DNA from: an uncultured Prevotella sp.
Lineage (GTDB): Bacteria; Bacteroidota; Bacteroidia; Bacteroidales; Bacteroidaceae
Length of the DNA stretch: 14,197 nucleotides
NCBI GenBank assembly: GCA_900770845.1
Contig: CAAGLS010000096.1
Location: 1 to 14,197 of the forward strand
Direction of reading: 5' to 3'
This document shows, one piece after another, positions 1 through 5,629 of the stretch. A program made the translations under genes and the position numbers. Numbering within the stretch: position 1 is the first letter of the stretch; each line of letters starts with the position of its first letter. The notes under the pieces were generated by a model. That model searched no databases. It was not told the origin of the DNA and saw nothing but the letters and a program-made list of their open reading frames with translations.

Positions 1-1
1 A

Positions 2-394
2 TATATCCTCCACCGGCTCGCCATGGCCTCCGCAGATGCCCAACTCCGCCAGGACATGAATGTGGAGGACGAATATTTCCAGGCAATAGAGGACCGCGAC
101 ACCGCCATCATGAGCCGCGACAAAATAATCAAGGAAAAAGACAAGCAACTATCACAGAAAAACCAGCAACTATCACAGAAAAACCAGCAACTATCACAGA
201 AAGACCAGCAACTGTCACAGAAAGACCAGCAGCTGTCACAGAAAGACCAGCAGCTGTCACAACAGAGCCAGCAACTCGCGCAGAAAGACCAGCAACTCGC
301 GCAGCAGAACCAGCAACTGGACCGTATACGAGAAAAGTTGCGGCAGCAGGGACTGTCAGAAGACGAGATTGAAGAGTGGCTGATGATGAAATAG
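2..394 (+). CDS. 3' part of a possible Rpn/PD-(D/E)XK-type nuclease with a heptad-repeat tail
   Basis: The reading frame is open from the first bases of the window (codons from base 2 give YILHRLAMASAD...), so the gene begins upstream and the ATG at 23 is probably internal. The visible part is a helical stretch (LRQDMNVEDEYFQAIEDRDTAI), eight seven-residue repeats of the QLSQKDQ type (bases 146-313), and a C-terminal tail, QGLSEDEIEEWLMMK. A charged helix after the catalytic domain followed by a 'QGxSxEEI' tail resembles Bacteroidota Rpn-family (PD-(D/E)XK) recombination-promoting nucleases, but the catalytic core is outside the window, so this is inference. The repeat has one Leu per heptad in a Gln-rich background, suggesting a weak or elongated coiled coil. 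The repeat region is A-rich, unlike the GC-rich genes downstream. Any coiled-coil protein with this tail is an alternative. Confidence 0.5.
   Translation, partial: YILHRLAMASADAQLRQDMNVEDEYFQAIEDRDTAIMSRDKIIKEKDKQLSQKNQQLSQKNQQLSQKDQQLSQKDQQLSQKDQQLSQQSQQLAQKDQQLAQQNQQLDRIREKLRQQGLSEDEIEEWLMMK
146..313 (+). repeat. Eight-copy 21-bp in-frame tandem repeat (QLSQKDQ heptads)
   Basis: Eight consecutive 21-bp units start at 146, 167, 188, 209, 230, 251, 272 and 293. Units 1 and 2 are identical in DNA, units 3-5 differ from them and from each other by one to three bases, and units 6-8 are more diverged. They encode QLSQKNQ x2, QLSQKDQ x3, QLSQQSQ, QLAQKDQ and QLAQQNQ. The unit is exactly one heptad, so gain or loss of copies keeps the frame. 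Confidence 0.95.
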
Positions 395-484
395 CAACTT
401 TGATTAGAAAGGCAGGCATCTGCCCAACAGCAAAAGTCTGAGAGTGCAGACACAGATTTTTGCGACGGATTCGGAAAAATGCAC

Positions 485-528
485 AAGGCTGGTTCCAAGA
501 AGCGGGTCGCGCCCTTGGAACCAGCCTT
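485..528. terminator. 15-bp perfect hairpin, terminator-like, repeated element copy 1
   Basis: AAGGCTGGTTCCAAG (485-499) is the exact reverse complement of CTTGGAACCAGCCTT (514-528), with a 14-nt loop. It lies 91 nt after the stop of the first gene and before the pdx promoter. Only a short T tract (527-529) follows, so it is a weak candidate for a classical intrinsic terminator, though A's on one side and T's on the other would suit either direction. A second copy with a compensatory base-pair change lies at 5463-5500. Confidence 0.7.
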
Positions 529-565
529 TGCAGTTGTACAAACTTTCGTTTTCTTTGTCTTTTTG

Positions 566-583
566 CAAACAATGTTTTGTTTG
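566..583. promoter_or_regulatory. Candidate operator palindrome at the pdx promoter
   Basis: CAAACAA (566-572), 4 nt, TTGTTTG (577-583) form a perfect 7-bp inverted repeat overlapping the predicted -33 TTTG (576-579) of the promoter for the AraC-fusion/pdxS/pdxT operon. The position suits a transcription factor acting at this promoter, possibly the operon's own AraC-domain protein. AraC proteins often bind direct repeats, so the match of site to regulator is uncertain. Confidence 0.35.
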
Positions 584-607
584 TTCGAATATATTCCCTT
601 ACTTTGC
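576..607 (+). promoter_or_regulatory. Predicted Bacteroidota promoter of the pdx operon
   Basis: TTTG (576-579), a 19-bp spacer and TTACTTTGC (599-607) match the Bacteroidota consensus TTTG / TAnnTTTGC with one mismatch in the -7 box. The start codon at 616 lies only 8 nt after the -7 box, so the mRNA would have a very short leader or none. Confidence 0.6.
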
Positions 608-615
608 AGACGAAA

Positions 616-1569
616 ATGAAAACGATACTCACCATAACAGGCTCTGACAGCACCGGTGTGTCGGGCGTGCAGGCCGACATACGCATCATCGCGTCGCTTG
701 GCGCCTACGCTGTGTCGGCCATAACCTCTGTCACGGTGCAGAACACGCTCGGCATCCAGAGCTTCTACGACCTGCCCGCGGCCACGGTGCGCGGACAGGT
801 GGAGGCCATCGTCAACGACGTGGAGCCTGAGGTGGTGAAGATTGGCATGATACGCCGCACCGACGTGCTGCAGGTCATTGTCGACCTGCTCGTGAAGTAC
901 AAGCCGCGCTTCGTGGTCTACGACCCCATACTGCGGTCGGCCAACGGCGACCTGCTGCTCGCTCCCGACGTGCTGGCACAGATCCGCCGGCAGCTGCTGC
1001 CCCTCTGCTCCTTCGTGGTCATCCGCCGCAACGAGGCCCGCGACATCCTTGGCCCCGACGTGCTGCCCACCGTCCACCTCATCGACGACACCGTGCTACA
1101 CGGCCAACAGAACGCCTTCTCCTCGGCCGTGGCGGCATACGTGGCGGCAGGTGACAGCGTGGAGGAGTCCGAGCGCAAGGCACGCGACTTCGCCGCACGC
1201 GGAATACTGCCCAAGCAGCGGCCACAGGGTGTGGGAGAGAAGCTCTACAACCGGTTCGTCACCCTCGTGGGCGACCACTACCGCACCAACAGCGACGTGG
1301 CCTTCTATGCCGACTGCCTCAACGTGAGCGCAACCTATCTGGCACAGGTCTGCCACCGAGTGGGGCGCCTCTCGCCCAAGAACATCATCGACCGGCAGAT
1401 GACCCGCGCCATTGCCAACGACCTGCTCACCACCGACCGCACGGTGCAGGAGATTGCCTTCGCCAACGGCTTCTCCTCGCAGGCCCACTTCTCGAAATTC
1501 TTCAAAAAACAAACCGGCCTGTCGCCAAGCGACTATCGGCGGCAGGAGCATAAAAACCAACAACTTTGA
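616..1569 (+). CDS. ThiD-like pseudokinase fused to an AraC-family DNA-binding domain, likely PLP-synthesis regulator
   Basis: This 317-aa protein has two parts. Residues 1-198 resemble ThiD/PdxK (ribokinase fold, hydroxymethylpyrimidine or pyridoxal kinase): the substrate-binding start ILTITGSDSTGVSGVQAD (4-21), VQNT (41-44), KIGM (75-78) and VYDPIL (101-106). The ThiD catalytic anion-hole motif HGTGC is HGQQN here (162-166), and the segment between the NEAR motif (139-142) and this site is only about 20 residues, roughly 50 shorter than in ThiD from memory of the family. Phosphotransfer therefore looks lost. Residues about 205-310 are an AraC/XylS domain with two helix-turn-helix units; the second, TVQEIAFANGFSSQAHFSKF, is canonical. 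The ATG at 616 was chosen because the kinase fold begins there and earlier in-frame starts run through the hairpin and promoter. pdxS begins 3 nt after the stop. Inferred role: a cytoplasmic regulator of pdxST that binds a B6 vitamer or HMP-like ligand. The domain calls are firm; the function is inference. Confidence 0.85.
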   Translation: MKTILTITGSDSTGVSGVQADIRIIASLGAYAVSAITSVTVQNTLGIQSFYDLPAATVRGQVEAIVNDVEPEVVKIGMIRRTDVLQVIVDLLVKYKPRFVVYDPILRSANGDLLLAPDVLAQIRRQLLPLCSFVVIRRNEARDILGPDVLPTVHLIDDTVLHGQQNAFSSAVAAYVAAGDSVEESERKARDFAARGILPKQRPQGVGEKLYNRFVTLVGDHYRTNSDVAFYADCLNVSATYLAQVCHRVGRLSPKNIIDRQMTRAIANDLLTTDRTVQEIAFANGFSSQAHFSKFFKKQTGLSPSDYRRQEHKNQQL

Positions 1570-1572
1570 ATC

Positions 1573-2448
1573 ATGACTAAAGAAAGACAAGAACTCAACC
1601 GCAACCTGGCCCAGATGCTCAAGGGCGGTGTGATTATGGACGTGACAACCCCCGAGCAGGCGCGAATCGCCGAGCAGGCAGGAGCCTGCGCCGTGATGGC
1701 CCTGGAGCGAATCCCAGCCGACATCCGCGCCGCTGGCGGAGTGTCGCGCATGAGCGACCCCAAGATGATCAAGGGCATACAGGAGGCTGTGTCCATACCC
1801 GTGATGGCCAAATGCCGAATCGGCCACTTTGTGGAGGCCCAGATCCTGCAGGCCATCAACATCGACTATATCGACGAGAGCGAGGTGCTCTCGCCCGCCG
1901 ACGACGTGTACCATATCGACAAGACACAGTTCGACGTGCCTTTCGTATGCGGCGCGCGCAATCTCGGCGAGGCCCTGCGGCGCATAGCCGAGGGAGCCAC
2001 GATGATTCGCACCAAAGGCGAGCCGGGCACAGGCGACGTGGTGCAGGCCGTGAGCCACATGCGACTGATGCAGAGCGAGATCCGCGCCCTCGTGGCCAAG
2101 CGCGAGGATGAGCTCTTCGAGGCCGCCAAGCAGCTGCAGGTGCCCTACGACCTCGTGAAGTATGTGCACGACCACGCCAAGCTGCCCGTGGTCAACTTCG
2201 CAGCAGGCGGCGTGGCCACTCCCGCCGACGCAGCCCTGATGATGCAGCTCGGGGCCGAGGGCGTGTTTGTGGGCAGCGGCATCTTCAAGAGCGGCAACCC
2301 CGCCAAGCGAGCCGCAGCCATCGTGCAGGCCGTTACCAACTTCAACGACCCCAAGAAGCTGGCCGAGGTGAGCGAGGACCTCGGCGAGGCCATGGTGGGC
2401 ATCAACGAGCAGGAGATAAAGGTCCTCATGGCGGAGCGTGGCAAATGA
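1573..2448 (+). CDS. pdxS: Pyridoxal 5'-phosphate synthase lyase subunit PdxS
   Basis: PdxS condenses ribose 5-phosphate, glyceraldehyde 3-phosphate and ammonia into PLP in the DXP-independent pathway. It acts in the cytoplasm as a dodecamer of (beta/alpha)8 barrels, each with a docked PdxT. The 291 residues are the normal family length. Expected catalytic residues are visible: Asp23 in VIMDVTTPEQA, Lys80 in PVMAKCRIGH (Schiff base with ribose 5-phosphate) and Lys148 in MIRTKGEPGTGD. The phosphate-binding region around FAAGGVATPADA and the GVFVGSGIFKS strand are intact. It begins 3 nt after the AraC-fusion gene, and its stop overlaps the pdxT start (ATGA at 2445-2448), implying one transcript and translational coupling. 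Nothing looks degenerate. Confidence 0.98.
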   Translation: MTKERQELNRNLAQMLKGGVIMDVTTPEQARIAEQAGACAVMALERIPADIRAAGGVSRMSDPKMIKGIQEAVSIPVMAKCRIGHFVEAQILQAINIDYIDESEVLSPADDVYHIDKTQFDVPFVCGARNLGEALRRIAEGATMIRTKGEPGTGDVVQAVSHMRLMQSEIRALVAKREDELFEAAKQLQVPYDLVKYVHDHAKLPVVNFAAGGVATPADAALMMQLGAEGVFVGSGIFKSGNPAKRAAAIVQAVTNFNDPKKLAEVSEDLGEAMVGINEQEIKVLMAERGK

Positions 2449-3020
2449 GAATCGCTGTAATGGCTCTGCAGGGAGCTTTCATAGAACATGAGGACATGCT
2501 GGCCCGACTTGGGGCGGAAAGCTTCGAGGTGAGGCAGGCCAGCGACTGGCTGCAGCCCAAGGACGGCCTCATCATTCCCGGCGGCGAGAGCACCACCCAG
2601 CTGAAGCTGCTCCGCGACCTGGGACTGCTCCAGCCCGTGCGCGAGGCCATACGGGGCGGACTGCCGGTGTTTGGCACCTGCGCAGGACTCATCCTGCTGG
2701 CGAAGCATGTGGACGGAGAGGACTTCGACCGCATCTCCACCATGGACATCAGCGTGAGGCGCAACGCCTACGGCCGACAGCTGGGAAGCTTCTTCACCAC
2801 GGGAAAGATGAAGGGGGTGGCCGACAACGTGCCGATGACCTTCATCCGCGCGCCCTACATCAACAAGGTGGGCGACGGCGTGGACATCCTCGCCCAAGAG
2901 CAGGGACACATCGTGGCGGCGCGACAGGCCAACCAGCTCGTCACAGCCTTCCACCCCGAGCTCAACAGCTCCACCGCCGTGCACGAGTATTTCCTGCGGA
3001 TGGCGGCGGACTCCAAGTGA
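2445..3020 (+). CDS. pdxT: Pyridoxal 5'-phosphate synthase glutaminase subunit PdxT
   Basis: PdxT is the class I-type (triad) glutaminase that hydrolyses glutamine and channels ammonia to PdxS. The 191 residues match the family. Visible features are the start MRIAVMALQGAFIEHE, the oxyanion and glutamine-binding motif PGGEST (45-50), the nucleophile Cys79 in FGTCAGLILLA, and the catalytic His170 and Glu172 in TAFHPELN. The start is set by the 4-nt overlap with pdxS. It is the last gene of the operon; an inverted repeat and an sRNA-like unit with a terminator follow. The enzyme appears fully functional. Confidence 0.98.
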   Translation: MRIAVMALQGAFIEHEDMLARLGAESFEVRQASDWLQPKDGLIIPGGESTTQLKLLRDLGLLQPVREAIRGGLPVFGTCAGLILLAKHVDGEDFDRISTMDISVRRNAYGRQLGSFFTTGKMKGVADNVPMTFIRAPYINKVGDGVDILAQEQGHIVAARQANQLVTAFHPELNSSTAVHEYFLRMAADSK

Positions 3021-3048
3021 GGGCGAGACACACTGCCGCAAAGAAAAA

Positions 3049-3094
3049 TATTGTTGGAAAAAAAAACGCCACAGGCTTGCAGGTTCCAACAATA
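3049..3094. repeat. 11-bp inverted repeat after pdxT, enclosing a -33 element
   Basis: TATTGTTGGAA (3049-3059) and TTCCAACAATA (3084-3094) are exact reverse complements separated by 24 nt that include an A run. It may be the 3' hairpin of the pdx mRNA or a protein-binding site, because the loop contains the TTG (3077-3079) that would serve as -33 of the next promoter. Confidence 0.6.
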
Positions 3095-3108
3095 ATGGCT
3101 ACTTTTGC
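3076..3108 (+). promoter_or_regulatory. Predicted promoter of a small RNA
   Basis: CTTG (3076-3079), a 20-bp spacer and TACTTTTGC (3100-3108), a perfect match to the Bacteroidota -7 consensus TAnnTTTGC. No long plus-strand reading frame starts just downstream, but an intrinsic terminator does follow. Confidence 0.6.
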
Positions 3109-3111
3109 ACA

Positions 3112-3197
3112 CGCACCCGTTTTCTTTCATAATCTGAGCGGGTGCATTGGTTAGACAGGGAAGCCTCCGACACGTTCGGGGGCTTCCTCTGTTTTTT
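3112..3197 (+). ncRNA. Candidate small RNA, about 85 nt
   Basis: The stretch between the perfect -7 box at 3100-3108 and the terminator at 3158-3197 has no convincing start codon and reading frame. It holds a first hairpin, GCACCCG (3113-3119) with CGGGTGC (3139-3145), around a 19-nt T-rich loop that could base-pair with targets, then an AT-rich linker and the terminator hairpin. This is the architecture of a short independently transcribed RNA. I could not match it to tRNA, SRP RNA or 6S RNA. It could instead be a short leader that ends at an attenuator, though no gene follows closely. The 5' end is an estimate. Confidence 0.5.
3158..3197 (+). terminator. Rho-independent terminator
   Basis: A 13-bp stem with two G-U pairs (3158-3170 with 3176-3188), a 5-nt CACGT loop, then TTTTTT at 3192-3197. 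This is a classical intrinsic terminator on the plus strand. It would end the small RNA and any readthrough from pdxT. Confidence 0.85.
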
Positions 3198-3284
3198 CCT
3201 GCCAGCCCCGCGTCCCGTTTCTGCCACCAACAGGCATCCGCAAGACAAAGAAATGGCTTCGCCTTCCATATTACACTGATTATG

Positions 3285-3317
3285 TTTGCATATATGGAAT
3301 GTTTTTTCTAATTTTGC
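3285..3317 (+). promoter_or_regulatory. Predicted promoter for the secreted-protein pair
   Basis: TTTG (3285-3288), a 20-bp spacer and TAATTTTGC (3309-3317) match the Bacteroidota promoter consensus at both boxes. Transcription should start near 3322-3325, giving a leader of about 112 nt before the ATG at 3437. Confidence 0.75.
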
Positions 3318-3365
3318 ACCAAATACAAACAATACGGGCAACAATACTGCGGAAATCCAGCCAAA

Positions 3366-3381
3366 GCGGAACAGCTTCCGC
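3366..3381 (+). promoter_or_regulatory. Small hairpin in the mRNA leader
   Basis: GCGGAA (3366-3371), a CAGC loop and TTCCGC (3376-3381) form a 6-bp hairpin within the 112-nt leader. No known riboswitch is recognised; the rest of the leader is A-rich and appears unstructured. Confidence 0.3.
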
Positions 3382-3436
3382 CAAATTGGTTTCAAAAAGC
3401 ACAATCTGTTCCATATCATAACAAACATTCAACTGT

Positions 3437-3919
3437 ATGAAAAAAATCACTTTAGCAGCCATGCTCTTGGCAACCGCCATGTCCCTGTCGGCACAGAATG
3501 GAGACGACACCTCCCTCCAGATTCTGATGCTCGACGGCTCATCGCATGTCGTCAGCTTAGGCAACATCGACGGCATCGACCTCGCCGACGGCCAGATGAC
3601 CGTGGTGGAGGCGGGTACGGGGAAAAACCTCTACAACCTGCAGCTCGCCGATGTCGACTACCTGGCGTTCGGCACGTCCAACGGCATCCGCCAGGCCCAG
3701 TCCGAGGCCCTGGCCACCGTCATCCGGTCGGAAGGCTACACGTTCATGGCCGAGAACCTCGCCGACGGCGACTTCCTCGACGTCTACAACCTCAGCGGCC
3801 AGCGCATAGCCCACACCGCAGCCTCCAACGGCAAGGCCCAAGTAGACGCCTCGCAATGGCAGAACGGCACCTACATCATCAAAGCCGGAAAGAAAACCAT
3901 CAAAATGTTAAAACGCTAA
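3437..3919 (+). CDS. Secreted protein with a T9SS-like C-terminal sorting domain
   Basis: This 160-aa protein begins with a Sec signal peptide (MKKITLAAMLLATAMSLSA, likely cleaved before Gln20). A short beta-rich middle follows, with two related motifs, LGNIDGIDLADG (41-52) and LADVDYLAFG (70-79). The end, about 105-160, has the pattern of type A type IX secretion signals: VYNLSGQRI, then VDASQWQNGTYIIKAGKK and a basic end, KMLKR. In Bacteroidota this beta-sandwich directs export across the outer membrane through the Por machinery, usually with cleavage. Little passenger is left beyond about 85 residues, so the protein may be mostly a sorting module or a short surface protein. It is the first gene after the 3285-3317 promoter; the next gene starts 21 nt after its stop. 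The function of the passenger is unknown. Confidence 0.75.
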   Translation: MKKITLAAMLLATAMSLSAQNGDDTSLQILMLDGSSHVVSLGNIDGIDLADGQMTVVEAGTGKNLYNLQLADVDYLAFGTSNGIRQAQSEALATVIRSEGYTFMAENLADGDFLDVYNLSGQRIAHTAASNGKAQVDASQWQNGTYIIKAGKKTIKMLKR

Positions 3920-3940
3920 CCCTACAACCCACCAACAAAA

Positions 3941-5341
3941 ATGAAAAGAAACATATTCTTCCTCCTGCTGCTGCTCATGATGGCAGTGGGCCACGCCTCA
4001 GCACAAGACACCCTCTATGTAATGAAGGACGGTAAGGTCACCCAGAAGTTCGTCATCGGCAAGGATGTGGACCGCATCGCCTTCAAGGCTCCCCAGCAGG
4101 AGCAGGCCAACACCGCCATTGTGAATGGCGAGGAGATACAGCTCCACTCCGCCCTGCTCTACTCCGACGGCGGAACCACCTACGTGTGCCTCTCCAAGGC
4201 CGACAAGCTCACCGACTTCGTGACGAGCTACGCCGGCGACATCGTGCTCATCGCCATGCCCGACGCCCTCTTCGGCACCGACATCGACTTCGAGAGCGTC
4301 GACTACGCCAACAGCATCGTCTATGCCTACTACCTTGAAGGCGGCGAACCCGTCCTTGGAGCCTCCGACACCCCCGACGACTGGAAGGCCTCCTACCTCA
4401 AGGCAACCCTCAGGGCCGACACCCTCAACGGAAAGATGACCGTAAGCCTCGACTTCCAAGGCAACCCAGAGGCCGGCGCCTCCGACTTCAAGGTCAGCTA
4501 CTCGGGCAGCTACACCCACCAGGCACCCAGCCCTAACTACTTCACCATCGACGACTATTCCACCAGCGTGCGCAAGGCCTTTGTGAAGCATGAGGACGAC
4601 GGAAGTGTAACGCTCTACCTCGCCACCGGCGATGTGGAGACCGCAGCCGAACTGGAGAACGTGTACTACTACGCAGCCGTGAACGTGCCGCAGGAGGCCC
4701 TCGATGGCAGAAACATCGACATACAGGGCCAGGATGCCTACAAGCTCACCTTCGTAGACAACCTCAACAATGAGCATTCTGAAATCTCGCAAGGCAATGC
4801 AGGCTATTCGTATGGCTCACTCTCAGTGAAGGCAGACGGCGACACCTACAAGGCAACTATCGACGTTACTGGTATAGGAGGCACTCATTCACTGAAAGTA
4901 TTCTATGAGGGAACAGCCACCGACTACGCTACTGAGAAGCCCAACGCACTCGTCGTAAACCAGAAGAGCACGGCTCTCAACACCGCCATCGTGGCATCTG
5001 AGGGCAACTACTACCACGTCTACCTCTTCAACGACGCTTCGGCCACAGCCAGCGACACGGCACGTGCCGACGTGAGCCTGAAGATTCTGAAGTCGGAAGC
5101 ACAGGGCGACATCGTGCCCTTCAGCAACTACGACGGCGAAGAGTCGCTAATCATCACCTACAACGGCGAGACCTACAACAAGGCGACAGTCGACGGCGAC
5201 ACACCCAACGCCAACGGCGGCAACGCCACCATGACCCTCAGCGGCGACCAGCTGGACCTCACCTCCACAGTCTTCGCCTCGGTGAAGGAGGGCAAGCACG
5301 ACATCAAGGTCCACTACAAGGGCAAGGCCACGGTGTTGTAG
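3941..5341 (+). CDS. Secreted protein of three divergent beta-rich repeats, function unknown
   Basis: This 466-aa protein starts with a signal peptide (hydrophobic 5-17, cleavage likely after HASA, before Gln22). The short motif TLYVMKDGKV...DVDRIAF (24-48) is of the kind common at the start of Bacteroidales surface proteins. The rest divides into three similar units of about 130 residues: about 58-193, 199-328 and 336-466. Each opens with a strand-turn-strand (LLYSDGGTTYVCLS, FVKHEDDGSVTLYLATG, IVASEGNYYHVYLFND) and closes with a strand pair ending in a related phrase (SDFKVSYSGSYT, THSLKVFYEGTAT, KHDIKVHYKGKAT). It ends in the third repeat and has no T9SS signal of its own. Co-transcription with the preceding gene is likely (21-nt gap). 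I do not recognise a named family; a surface adhesin or ligand-binding role is only a guess. Adenine and thymine rise slightly around 4780-4950. Confidence 0.8.
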   Translation: MKRNIFFLLLLLMMAVGHASAQDTLYVMKDGKVTQKFVIGKDVDRIAFKAPQQEQANTAIVNGEEIQLHSALLYSDGGTTYVCLSKADKLTDFVTSYAGDIVLIAMPDALFGTDIDFESVDYANSIVYAYYLEGGEPVLGASDTPDDWKASYLKATLRADTLNGKMTVSLDFQGNPEAGASDFKVSYSGSYTHQAPSPNYFTIDDYSTSVRKAFVKHEDDGSVTLYLATGDVETAAELENVYYYAAVNVPQEALDGRNIDIQGQDAYKLTFVDNLNNEHSEISQGNAGYSYGSLSVKADGDTYKATIDVTGIGGTHSLKVFYEGTATDYATEKPNALVVNQKSTALNTAIVASEGNYYHVYLFNDASATASDTARADVSLKILKSEAQGDIVPFSNYDGEESLIITYNGETYNKATVDGDTPNANGGNATMTLSGDQLDLTSTVFASVKEGKHDIKVHYKGKATVL

Positions 5342-5629
5342 CCCCCGGCCCTCGCCCTTAGCAGGCAAACACGACATTCCCCCAACCCGCCTCGCCCGCA
5401 GCCAGCTCCTGAGCGCATCCAGCGCAAGTCCGCTCCTGCCCACGGGACTTGGGGATGAGACTACAAAGGCTGGCTCCAACACCTTGGAGCCAGCCTTTGT
5501 CGTATGGGAGCAGACCGCTTGCCTACAATCAACACTCTTCAAGCTTTCGGTTGTTGGCATTTGTCGACGAGTTGGTTGGCATTTGCCGACGAGTTGGTTG
5601 GCAATTGCCAGCAAGTTGGTTGGCAATTG
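5342..5629. other. Convergent intergenic region with hairpin and tandem repeats
   Basis: Between the stop of the three-repeat protein and the stop of the minus-strand ATPase. Bases 5342-5455 are C-rich and I see no convincing gene or structure there. The hairpin at 5463-5500 and the 22-bp repeats at 5549-5636 fill most of the rest. Open frames crossing this region on both strands change composition abruptly and look like chance. Confidence 0.7.
5463..5500. terminator. 17-bp perfect hairpin, repeated element copy 2, possible bidirectional terminator
   Basis: ACAAAGGCTGGCTCCAA (5463-5479) pairs exactly with TTGGAGCCAGCCTTTGT (5484-5500) around a CACC loop. It lies between two convergent genes, 122 nt after one stop, and has AAA at one foot and TTT at the other, which suits termination in either direction. 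It is the same element as 485-528, with T-A replaced by C-G at one stem position. Confidence 0.75.

Noticed and set aside
460..615. Upstream in-frame extension of the AraC-fusion protein to an ATG at 460
   Set aside because: The extra 52 residues run through the 485-528 hairpin and the promoter and do not resemble any part of ThiD, whose fold starts at the ATG at 616.
129..689. Minus-strand open frame of 186 codons over the heptad repeat and hairpin
   Set aside because: It is antisense to the repeat gene, crosses a promoter and a hairpin, and its translation only mirrors the repeat.
1096..2175. Minus-strand open frame of 359 codons
   Set aside because: It is antisense to the fusion gene and pdxS and has His/Val/Leu-rich composition typical of a shadow frame.
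3112..3197. tRNA gene, because of a D-loop-like GGTTAGA
   Set aside because: There is no T-loop consensus, no acceptor stem and no anticodon arm; the second hairpin with its T tract is a terminator.
5147..5626. Minus-strand open frame of 159 codons ending in the 22-bp repeats
   Set aside because: It is antisense to the end of the three-repeat protein and its N-terminal residues are just the translated tandem repeat; no family features are visible.
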